Shown piece by piece: positions 8,165 through 15,311 of a stretch of 39,691 bases of DNA. The stretch is from Candidatus Margulisiibacteriota bacterium (GTDB lineage Bacteria; Margulisbacteria; Riflemargulisbacteria; GWF2-39-127), in the NCBI GenBank assembly GCA_003242895.1, contig QKMY01000080.1:1-39691 (forward strand), in the 5' to 3' direction. The notes below the pieces were generated by a model. The model had not been told where the DNA came from. It worked only from the letters and a program-made list of their open reading frames with translations, and ran no database searches. The position numbers and the translations under genes are program-made. How positions within the stretch are numbered: position 1 is the first letter of the stretch; each line of letters opens with the position of its first letter.

Positions 8165-8779
8165 TCAATAATTCTTTATTCTCTGTAAAGCTACCTTAAT
8201 ACAATCTTCAGTACTTTTAATGGCCGAACGATCTTCCTCAGAAAAAGCATTGAGTGTTTTCTGGATTTCTCTAGAATTGTAGCCTAAAGACATAAGGGCA
8301 GAAACAGTATCGTTTTTGATTGATGTTATTAAATGATCTTTCGGTGAAATGATATCAACTTCAAATTCGGCAGAAACATTAGCTAGTTTTCCTTTGAGTT
8401 CCAAGATAAGACGAGCTGCAGTCTTCTTCCCGATACCAGGAGCAGAAGAGAGATAGAGCGCATCTCCATTTACAATAGCTTCAATTATCCTGTCAGTTTC
8501 CAGGTTTGACATCATAGTCATGGCACCTTTAGGCCCGATGCCGGAAATACTGATTAATTGTTTAAAGATTTCCTTATCTTTCTTTGATACGAAGCCATAA
8601 AGTGCTTGCCCATCTTCACGAAAATGGTGATAAATGTATACTTTTGTAAAATCAATGCCAGAAGGTAAACTCTTAATAAAGTTAGCGGAGACAAACACTT
8701 CGTAGCCAATTCCTCCAACATCCATAATTATAGAATCTATTTCAACCTCAATAATTTTTCCTTCAAGATAATATATCAT
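8165..8779 (-). CDS. ruvA: Holliday junction branch-migration subunit RuvA
   Basis: A 204-residue RuvA, which binds four-way junctions as tetramers and loads the RuvB motor. It has the N-terminal OB-fold (1-62) and the two helix-hairpin-helix motifs, SGIGPKGA (79-86) and APGIGKKTAARL (113-124). The C-terminal RuvB-contacting domain (about 155-204) contains the typical ALMSLGYNSREI. Length is normal. The start overlaps the ruvC stop by four bases (8776-8779), indicating translational coupling. AAGGAAT lies just upstream, inside the ruvC end. ruvB is not in the window. Confidence 0.96.
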   Translation of the reverse strand: MIYYLEGKIIEVEIDSIIMDVGGIGYEVFVSANFIKSLPSGIDFTKVYIYHHFREDGQALYGFVSKKDKEIFKQLISISGIGPKGAMTMMSNLETDRIIEAIVNGDALYLSSAPGIGKKTAARLILELKGKLANVSAEFEVDIISPKDHLITSIKNDTVSALMSLGYNSREIQKTLNAFSEEDRSAIKSTEDCIKVALQRIKNY

Positions 8780-9276
8780 CTTAAATATTCCTTAATTTTT
8801 TGTGATAATAAATATGATTCGGCATGACATATTGCAATTGCAAGCGCATCAGCAACATCATCAGGCTTAGGGACCTCTTTTAAACTAAGAAGAGCCCGCA
8901 CCATTGATTGGACCTGTTTTTTTTCGGCGCCACCCCATCCGCATACAGCTTGCTTCACCTGCAACGGCGTATATTCGCTAACAGGCAACCCATTCATGCT
9001 CACCGTAAGCTGTATTGCTCCCCGGGCCTCAGCTACGTTCATAGCTGTTTTGGTATTTTTGTTAAAAAACAGCTTCTCTATTGCGACAGCCTCAGGATGA
9101 GTATCTTTAATAATTACTGCAAGTTCCTGACTAATAATATACAAACGCTCAGAAACAGGAATACTACTCGGGGTTGTTATTTTACCATAGGCAACCGGTT
9201 CGATCCTATTCCCTATTTTGTTAACAATTCCATACCCTACTATCGCTATTCCAGGATCTATACCCAAAATTCTCAT
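8776..9276 (-). CDS. ruvC: Holliday junction resolvase RuvC
   Basis: A 166-residue RuvC endonuclease that cuts Holliday junctions symmetrically. The four catalytic acids are visible: D7 (ILGIDPG), E67 (AIEKLFF), D140 and D143 (PDDVADALAIAICH). Length is normal. It is the first gene of a ruvC-ruvA pair. There is no Shine-Dalgarno in front of ATG 9276. Instead a TATAAT box ends only six bases before the ATG, so the message may be leaderless. Confidence 0.96.
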   Translation of the reverse strand: MRILGIDPGIAIVGYGIVNKIGNRIEPVAYGKITTPSSIPVSERLYIISQELAVIIKDTHPEAVAIEKLFFNKNTKTAMNVAEARGAIQLTVSMNGLPVSEYTPLQVKQAVCGWGGAEKKQVQSMVRALLSLKEVPKPDDVADALAIAICHAESYLLSQKIKEYLR

Positions 9277-9619
9277 ATGACTATTATACTCATATAGTGT
9301 TCAAAATGATAGTTTGTCCTCTGACCGGGATATATTTATCATTTTTATTATCCCCAAATAAATCAATAAGCTTATATATACTTAAGATTTTATATCTGTA
9401 TTTTATAATATTAACAACCAATAAAATCAGAATCTTTTTTTTATAAAAAGAATACTAGCCATAATTGCATAAATCATTTATCATTGTGTTGCAAATACTT
9501 TTCAATTTTGTTTTTTTTGATATCATATTAGATGATCTCATATTTAATTTTAAGCATCTATTTATGCTTAATTGATAAGCATAACAATTTAATTTATATT
9601 TGTAAGGAAGGATGACAAA
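9277..9619. other. 343-base divergent intergenic region ruvC / glgB
   Basis: Very AT-rich. Apart from the TATAAT beside ruvC, the notable structure is near glgB: TAAGCAT (9551-9557) and ATGCTTA (9564-9570) form a 7-bp hairpin, and a third TAAGCATAA copy lies at 9577-9585. This is a possible operator or leader structure for glgB. No gene was found in it. Confidence 0.5.
9283..9288 (-). promoter_or_regulatory. Possible -10 box for leaderless ruvC transcript
   Basis: A perfect TATAAT on the minus strand lies six bases before the ruvC ATG, so the transcript would begin at or next to the start codon. No good -35 hexamer is seen 16-18 bases upstream, so promoter strength is uncertain. Confidence 0.4.
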
Positions 9620-11827
9620 ATGAATCCAACTACTGATTTAGCACCAGTCAAATCAATCATCAACTCTGACCACGGAAGGCCTAGCGATATATTAGGAGCC
9701 CATCCTATCAAATATGACTGGAGAAGTATGCACGTGATAAGAGCATACAGACCAGATGCTAAACAAATATTTGTAATTGACAAAAACAATCCTGACGTTG
9801 CCCATGAAATGCAGTCTGTCTACTACGAGAACTTTTTTGAAGTTGTCGTCGACATTCAGGAAAGCCCTCAATATTTCTTTAAGATTATAAACTACAACAA
9901 CGATGAGTATACGGTTGAGGACCCATATAACTTTCCGCAAATAATCGGAGATATGGACCTTCATCTTTTTGGAGAAGGCAATAATAACAAGGTTTATGAA
10001 ATTCTTGGAGCTCATCCGAAAACAATAAACGGGATTAGTGGCTATCACTTTGCCGTATGGGCACCTAACGCGGTAAGAGTCAGCGTTATCGGCGACTTCA
10101 ATTACTGGGACGGCAGATATCATCTAATGAACGTATTAGGCAATTCCGGAATCTGGGAGTTGTTTATCCCTGGAATCACAAACAATATGAACTATAAATT
10201 CGAGGTTAAAACAAAAGCAGGGCATCTGCTGGAAAAAGTTGACCCGTACGGCTATTTTAACGAAGTTCCACCAAAAACTTCATCAGTTACATATGACCTT
10301 AGCAACTTCGACTGGGATGATGAACAATGGATGTCAGCAAGAACAGAAGATGCATTCATGAAAGCTCCGATTTCAATCTATGAGGTACACCTTGGTTCAT
10401 GGATGAGGATACCGGAAGAAGAAAACCGATATTTAACCTACAAAGAATTAGCTCATAAGCTGGTGGATTATGTCTTAGAAATGGGTTATACCCACATTGA
10501 GCTTCTTCCAGTCGCAGAGCATCCCTTTTCCGGATCCTGGGGATATCAGATAACAGGTTATTATGCAGTAACCAGCAGATTCGGTGATCCTCACGATTTT
10601 ATGTACTTCGTTAATCACTGTCATAAAAATAACATTGGAGTTTTAATCGACTGGGTCCCTGGACATTTCCCAAAAGACGGGCATGGACTTGCTTATTTCG
10701 ATGGAACACCCCTCTATGAACATGAAGATCCTCGACTGGGGGAACATAAAGATTGGGGTACTCTTATATTTAACTACGGAAGGAACGAAATACGGAACTT
10801 CCTTATAGCGAACGCACTCTTCTGGCTCGACAAATATCATATAGACGGACTTCGAGTAGATGCTGTAGCATCGATGCTTTATCTGGATTATTCCAGGAAT
10901 GAAGGCGAATGGATACCTAATTACTTTGGCGGCAGAGAGAACCTGGAAGCTGTTCATTTCATCAGATTATTCAATAAACTTGCGCATCACTACTTCCCTG
11001 GAGTATTAACAATAGCGGAAGAGTCGACAGCCTGGGGAGGCGTATCTCATCCAACTTATACAGGAGGGCTCGGCTTCTCCTTAAAGTGGAATATGGGTTG
11101 GATGAATGATTTCCTTGAATACATCTCAAAAGATCCTATTCATAGAAAATATCACCACGAAATGCTTACATTTGCCCTACTCTATGCATTTACAGAAAAT
11201 TTTGTCTTAGTACTTTCTCATGATGAAGTGGTCCATGGAAAGAGATCTATTCTTGACAAAATGCCTGGCAATTTGGAAGAAAAGTTTGCGAATGCCCGGC
11301 TACTTCACGGATTCATGTGTGGACATCCTGGGAAAAAATTAATTTTCCAGGGGGCAGAAATCGGACAATGGACTGAATGGAATCATAATACCAGCATTGA
11401 ATGGCATCTATTACAATACGAACCACATCAAAAACTGCAAAAATTCGTCAAGGATATCAATAATCTATACAAAAATGAAACAGCGCTCCATCAAGTCGAC
11501 TTCCAGTATTACGGATTCGAATGGATCGATTTCCATGATTGGGAATCAAGTATTATATCGTTTATAAGAAAAGGTAACAATCCGGAGGATATTCTCGTAT
11601 TCGTATTTAATTTCACGCCTGTTCTAAGAGAACACTATCGCATTGGAGTACCTCAACAAGCTTTTTATAAAGAAATCATAAATAGTGACTCCGAAATATA
11701 TGGCGGTGGGAACAGAGGGAATAATGGCGGCGTACTTGCAGACAATTTTGGCACACATAATAGACCATTTTCAATCGACATAACGCTTCCTCCCTTAGGC
11801 ATGGTTATCTTCAAACCTATTCATTAA
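9620..11827 (+). CDS. glgB: 1,4-alpha-glucan branching enzyme
   Basis: A 735-residue GH13 branching enzyme that introduces alpha-1,6 branches into glycogen. It has the long two-module N-terminus (LGAHPIK near 23-29, then [21 protein letters not shown] near 130-150), as in the full-length E. coli type. The catalytic barrel shows nucleophile D414 (GLRVDAVAS), acid/base E467 (IAEESTAW) and D535 ([10 protein letters not shown]). A strong AAGGAAGG site precedes ATG 9620. Other glycogen genes (glgA, glgC, glgP) are absent here, so glgB stands alone, followed by a cyclic-nucleotide-binding-domain gene. The short stem-loop repeats upstream may be regulatory. Confidence 0.97.
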   Translation: MNPTTDLAPVKSIINSDHGRPSDILGAHPIKYDWRSMHVIRAYRPDAKQIFVIDKNNPDVAHEMQSVYYENFFEVVVDIQESPQYFFKIINYNNDEYTVEDPYNFPQIIGDMDLHLFGEGNNNKVYEILGAHPKTINGISGYHFAVWAPNAVRVSVIGDFNYWDGRYHLMNVLGNSGIWELFIPGITNNMNYKFEVKTKAGHLLEKVDPYGYFNEVPPKTSSVTYDLSNFDWDDEQWMSARTEDAFMKAPISIYEVHLGSWMRIPEEENRYLTYKELAHKLVDYVLEMGYTHIELLPVAEHPFSGSWGYQITGYYAVTSRFGDPHDFMYFVNHCHKNNIGVLIDWVPGHFPKDGHGLAYFDGTPLYEHEDPRLGEHKDWGTLIFNYGRNEIRNFLIANALFWLDKYHIDGLRVDAVASMLYLDYSRNEGEWIPNYFGGRENLEAVHFIRLFNKLAHHYFPGVLTIAEESTAWGGVSHPTYTGGLGFSLKWNMGWMNDFLEYISKDPIHRKYHHEMLTFALLYAFTENFVLVLSHDEVVHGKRSILDKMPGNLEEKFANARLLHGFMCGHPGKKLIFQGAEIGQWTEWNHNTSIEWHLLQYEPHQKLQKFVKDINNLYKNETALHQVDFQYYGFEWIDFHDWESSIISFIRKGNNPEDILVFVFNFTPVLREHYRIGVPQQAFYKEIINSDSEIYGGGNRGNNGGVLADNFGTHNRPFSIDITLPPLGMVIFKPIH

Positions 11828-11846
11828 TATAACATTAAGCAAATTA

Positions 11847-11879
11847 AGTATTCCCCCCTCTTAAACCAGGGGGAATACT
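11847..11879 (+). terminator. Intercistronic stem-loop after glgB
   Basis: AGTATTCCCCC (11847-11857) pairs perfectly with GGGGGAATACT (11869-11879) around an 11-base loop. No T tract follows, so it may be a processing or 3'-protecting structure, or an inefficient terminator, rather than a classical intrinsic terminator. Confidence 0.55.
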
Positions 11880-11898
11880 ATAAAAAGAAGAATAAGCG

Positions 11899-12411
11899 AT
11901 GACACTGGAAAAGCTCTATTATACTGGTGATATTATATTCAAAGAAGGCGATCTCTCCGGCGAGATATATCTAGTCAAAGCCGGATGCGTCCAAATCTTT
12001 CAATTGCATCACGGTAAAGAAGTCGAAATCACAAAATTATATTCAGGCGATATTTTCGGCGAGCTAGCAGTTCTTGATAACAGTTACCGTAGCGCCACTG
12101 CAAGAGTAGTTGAAGATGCACTTATCAGCATCATTCCAAAAGAGGTTATTGCCGCTACACTAAAAAGCAATCCCATATGGGTAAATGCTCTAATCAGAGT
12201 ACTTACAACAAGACTCCGGGAAATGACAAAAAAGTATAACGAGCAAATTAGTGAATATCATCCCTTTAAGTACCTCAACTATCTTATAAAAAAGAAATTG
12301 GAACTCGGCACCCCTACAGAAAAAATTGTAAAAGAGCTGTCAATATTTCTTAATGACCCCGAATATAAGCAATTAAAAAGCATTCTTCAGCTGATAACGA
12401 AATCGGGTTAG
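11899..12411 (+). CDS. Cyclic-nucleotide-binding-domain protein without HTH
   Basis: A 170-residue protein with one CRP/cNMP-binding fold (about 5-110). The phosphate-binding cassette is recognisable: FGELAVLDNSYRSATARV, with E55 and R64 at the positions that contact cyclic nucleotide in CRP-family proteins. The C-terminal 60 residues are helical and charged and contain no DNA-binding helix-turn-helix. It is therefore not a CRP-type transcription factor as it stands, but could sense cAMP or another ligand and act through a partner. It lies 71 bases after glgB on the same strand, so a link to carbon storage is conceivable but unproven. The ribosome binding site is weak. Confidence 0.83.
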   Translation: MTLEKLYYTGDIIFKEGDLSGEIYLVKAGCVQIFQLHHGKEVEITKLYSGDIFGELAVLDNSYRSATARVVEDALISIIPKEVIAATLKSNPIWVNALIRVLTTRLREMTKKYNEQISEYHPFKYLNYLIKKKLELGTPTEKIVKELSIFLNDPEYKQLKSILQLITKSG

Positions 12412-12428
12412 ATGATACCCCTTTTAAA

Positions 12429-12530
12429 ACTCACCCTCTGTTGTATAGAGGCTTTCACTTTCTATTTTATTGTCAGGCGACGTTTCCCTCTCTTGCGAAG
12501 CGAAACAGCAAATTATTACGCCGGGTGAGT
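12429..12530. repeat. Stem-rich palindromic island (MITE-like or RNA)
   Basis: ACTCACCC (12429-12436) and GGGTGAGT (12523-12530) are perfect 8-base terminal inverted repeats around about 86 bases. Inside are CCTCT/AGAGG (12435-12439 with 12447-12451) and a GTTTC/GAAAC stem whose inner part is CTT-GCG-AAG. The island is GC-richer than its surroundings. This is the layout of a small non-autonomous repeat or a multibranched RNA. I see no coding capacity. Confidence 0.5.
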
Positions 12531-12625
12531 GGCGTTCCGTACAAGCATTTCACATTAAATTGATTACCCTACCCAACAACCGCAGAGAGAATGATAAAAA
12601 GCAGCATTATTCTGATTCGTATTAA

Positions 12626-12654
12626 TTGTCAAAAAGCTATAATAATGATAAAGT
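12626..12654 (+). promoter_or_regulatory. Possible promoter of the DUF1015 gene
   Basis: TTGTCA (12626-12631) and TAAAGT (12649-12654) are spaced by 17 bases, about 38 bases before the ATG. The -35 is good, the -10 only fair. Confidence 0.35.
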
Positions 12655-12692
12655 TATAGCGCGTAAAATGTAAAACAAAGAGAGGATTAATC

Positions 12693-14003
12693 ATGGTAGA
12701 TATTTATCCATTTAAAGGAATACGTTATAATCTCGACAAAACAAATAATGACATGAGTCTCGTTGCAACGGAACCATACGACAAAATAAGTCCGGACGCT
12801 CAAAATAAATACTATGAACAGAGTCCATATAATATTGTAAGGGTTATCCTTGGAAAAGATGAGCCAGGCGATACAGAAAGTTCAAACAAATATACCCGTG
12901 CAGCCGGTTATTTTTCTCAGTGGAAACAAGAGAATATCTTAATACAAGAGCAAGAAGCGTCAGTCTATCTCTATGAACAAATATATTCATTCGAAGGAAG
13001 CGAAACGAAATCAAGAAAAGCATTCATTTCTATGGTTAAAATAGAAGAATCCCCAGACGTAATAAGACCTCATGAAAATACGCTTTCAGGACCTAAGGCT
13101 GACCGGCTTAAGCTACTGCAAGCAACCGGAGCTAACCTGGAACAGATATTTGTACTTTATTCTGATGAAAACAACACGCTACAGAATAAACTCCAAACCG
13201 AATATAAAACACCAGCCCTTTTCTCTTATAAAGACGATTTCGAGGTAATCCACAAATTCTGGCAAATTACCGATACTGACCTCATATCCTACGTACAGAA
13301 AGAGATGAAAAACAAGGACCTCTTCATCGCCGACGGACATCATCGTTATGAAACCTATATTAATTATAAACGCGAACAAAAAGCTAAACACCCGGAAGCA
13401 AACGAACAACAGGCTTTTAATTTCTGCATGATGACTTTTATAGCGATGGAAGATCCCGGATTAACGATACTGCCAACGCATAGACTTATAAAAAATCTGG
13501 AAAAATTTGATAAAGATGATTTCCTTGCTGAGATTTCAAATAACTTCAGCATTACAAAATATATGGATGAAGCTAAATTTGTTACTGATATCAAAGCAAA
13601 TAAACATTCCTTTGGCCTGATTATTAATGGAGAAGAAAATCTTTTCCTTATCACCTTAAAATCTGAAGCGTTAATTGATAAATATATTGATCCTGCGCTT
13701 AAATCTAAATCGCTGGATGTCTCAATATTACACACGTTGATCCTCGATACCATTTTAGGTATTGATAAAGATAAGTTAGCACAGCAAACAAATGTCTTTT
13801 ATAAACGAAGTGCGCAGGGCACGATCAGAGAAGTAAAAAATAATAACTACCAATTAGGCTTTATAATTAATTCAACAGAAATCAACGAAGTTAAAGAAGT
13901 TGCCCGGGCAGGAGAACGTATGCCACAAAAATCTACCGACTTTTTTCCAAAGATTGCTTCAGGGCTAGTTATTGCAAATATATCGGCAGGAGAAGTTGTG
14001 TAA
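12693..14003 (+). CDS. DUF1015 family protein
   Basis: A 436-residue cytoplasmic protein of the DUF1015 family. Recognisable conserved pieces are the N-terminal PFKGIRYN and PYDKIS, the PHENT segment followed by GPKADRLKLL (near 127-143), and the DGHHRY motif at 214-219. The clustered His, Asp and Arg suggest an enzyme active site. To my recollection the family has no firmly established function for this subgroup, so none is assigned. It has a fair ribosome binding site (AGAGGA) before ATG 12693. The permease gene follows after 21 bases, probably in the same transcript. Confidence 0.85.
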   Translation: MVDIYPFKGIRYNLDKTNNDMSLVATEPYDKISPDAQNKYYEQSPYNIVRVILGKDEPGDTESSNKYTRAAGYFSQWKQENILIQEQEASVYLYEQIYSFEGSETKSRKAFISMVKIEESPDVIRPHENTLSGPKADRLKLLQATGANLEQIFVLYSDENNTLQNKLQTEYKTPALFSYKDDFEVIHKFWQITDTDLISYVQKEMKNKDLFIADGHHRYETYINYKREQKAKHPEANEQQAFNFCMMTFIAMEDPGLTILPTHRLIKNLEKFDKDDFLAEISNNFSITKYMDEAKFVTDIKANKHSFGLIINGEENLFLITLKSEALIDKYIDPALKSKSLDVSILHTLILDTILGIDKDKLAQQTNVFYKRSAQGTIREVKNNNYQLGFIINSTEINEVKEVARAGERMPQKSTDFFPKIASGLVIANISAGEVV

Positions 14004-14024
14004 CATCAAGAATAAGGTGGCCTG

Positions 14025-14795
14025 GTGAATGTTTTACTTTTAACTATCGCAGTCATCTTAATAGCTTTTTTTTCAAGCCTTACAGGTATAGGAGGCGGGA
14101 TTCTTTATCTGCCTCTTTTCGTCTTCTTCGGTTTTAATATATGGGAGGCAGCTTCGTTATCGATATTCCTAACTTTCGTAACTGCTTTAGTAACCTCAGC
14201 ATTTTTCTTTAAGCATGTTCACGTTACTTTAAAAACTATCTATCTATTAGAGTTATTCTCATTTTTAGGCGCATTTATCGGCGGATTATATTGCGTTTAC
14301 CTAGATCTCTATACTCTTTTCATTATATATATTGCTTATTCACTCTCTACATTGATCCTTTATAAAATTATCTTAGTATACCTAAAAAGCTCAACAAAAC
14401 ATTTTCTTCAAGAACTAACGGAGGCTTCTATTATCAATATGATCTTAGGAATACTCTACGGATTGACCGCAGTTGCCGGAAGTTCGATCAGGATTCCACA
14501 ATACTTTAAACGCTACCAGATACCATATAGAACAGCAATAGCAACCTCATCCCTATCCATGCTAATTGTATCCCTAGGTGCGCTTTCCGGTCGCCTGTTT
14601 CACCTTACATTTGATATCAAGCTAGCGGTTTTTTGCACGATGCTAATTCTATCTCCGGCAGCGTTAGGCGCTACATTAGCGCTGAAAGTCACAAGGAAGC
14701 TTATTATTAACGCAACCTATTTATTTTATAATATCATCGTCCTTACCAACTTTATTTTAGTAATCAAATTAATCAGTATGCACCTCGATCATTAA
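14025..14795 (+). CDS. TauE/SafE (TSUP) family membrane permease
   Basis: A 256-residue integral membrane protein with about eight predicted hydrophobic segments. It has the TSUP-family N-terminal signature LTGIGGGILYLPL (near 19-31) and its half-repeat near 145-160 (TAVAGSSIRIPQYF). Members move small anions such as sulfite or sulfonates across the inner membrane. The substrate here cannot be read from sequence. It starts with GTG 14025, four bases after AAGGTGG. It lies 21 bases after the DUF1015 gene, so the two are probably co-transcribed. Confidence 0.85.
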   Translation: MNVLLLTIAVILIAFFSSLTGIGGGILYLPLFVFFGFNIWEAASLSIFLTFVTALVTSAFFFKHVHVTLKTIYLLELFSFLGAFIGGLYCVYLDLYTLFIIYIAYSLSTLILYKIILVYLKSSTKHFLQELTEASIINMILGILYGLTAVAGSSIRIPQYFKRYQIPYRTAIATSSLSMLIVSLGALSGRLFHLTFDIKLAVFCTMLILSPAALGATLALKVTRKLIINATYLFYNIIVLTNFILVIKLISMHLDH

Positions 14796-14815
14796 AACAG
14801 CCAATTTATAGACAC

Positions 14816-14840
14816 AAAAAAAGCCCTATTTTAATAGAGC
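14816..14840 (-). terminator. Intrinsic terminator of the 49-codon gene
   Basis: On the minus strand GCTCTATT and AATAGGGC form an 8-position stem with one mismatch and a two-base loop, followed by seven T (the A run 14816-14822). It lies about 50 bases beyond the stop of the small gene at 14889. It also lies in the 3' region of the permease gene on the other strand. Confidence 0.7.
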
Positions 14841-14888
14841 CATAATTTCGACACAAATACTCTTTCTACTAAATATATGCATTTTTAT

Positions 14889-15038
14889 TTAATTTAAACC
14901 CATACTAACCTCTAATACTACAACACCTAAATCAACGCTGCATATTATTCTTTTCGTTCTATACATTTTAGAGTTAGTCTTCACCATCTTTTGGATCTTT
15001 TCTATGATTCTTTTCATTTCCTTATCAGTTAACATCAT
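14889..15038 (-). CDS. Small 49-residue protein, unrecognised
   Basis: A minus-strand frame from ATG 15038 (a second ATG follows directly at 15035) to TAA 14889 encodes 49 residues. The N-terminal half is basic and amphipathic (TDKEMKRIIEKIQKMVKTN), and the second half is a beta-like stretch (ICSVDLGVVVLEVSMG). Support for a real gene is an AGAAAGGGG ribosome binding site six bases before the ATG and an intrinsic terminator just downstream. I do not recognise the family. It has no membrane segment or signal peptide. It lies alone between a permease on the other strand and sbcC. Confidence 0.55.
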   Translation of the reverse strand: MMLTDKEMKRIIEKIQKMVKTNSKMYRTKRIICSVDLGVVVLEVSMGLN

Positions 15039-15280
15039 AGCCAACCCCTTTCTAAAATATATGTGTATTTATAAACTATATCGTTGTATCATCTGAAAAT
15101 CTTGCATCTAACTTCTCTGTTATCTTTGATGGAACAAAATAATTTTAAACTTTTACAATTACTATAGTTATCCGTTTTTGTTATTAACAATATACCCATA
15201 TTTGTACATTATTAAACCTAGTAACAGGTGCGGATACTCTAAATAGGAATGCTTTTTGAAGGCTAACGGAATTGGAGAAC

Positions 15281-15307
15281 ATACCGGAATCAACAAAACT
15301 TCGGTAT
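15281..15307. other. Bulged hairpin at the 3' end of sbcC
   Basis: ATACCGGAA (15281-15289) pairs with TTCGGTAT (15300-15307) with one bulged base. It lies immediately downstream of the sbcC stop on the minus strand. There is no T tract, so it is a weak terminator candidate. The rest of 15039-15311 is AT-rich, and I see no gene there apart from the ribosome binding site of the small gene. Confidence 0.35.
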
Positions 15308-15311
15308 ATCC

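Noticed and set aside
8908-9297. 129-codon plus-strand frame over ruvC
   Set aside because: It is antisense to ruvC, whose catalytic residues are intact; no ribosome binding site or family resemblance.
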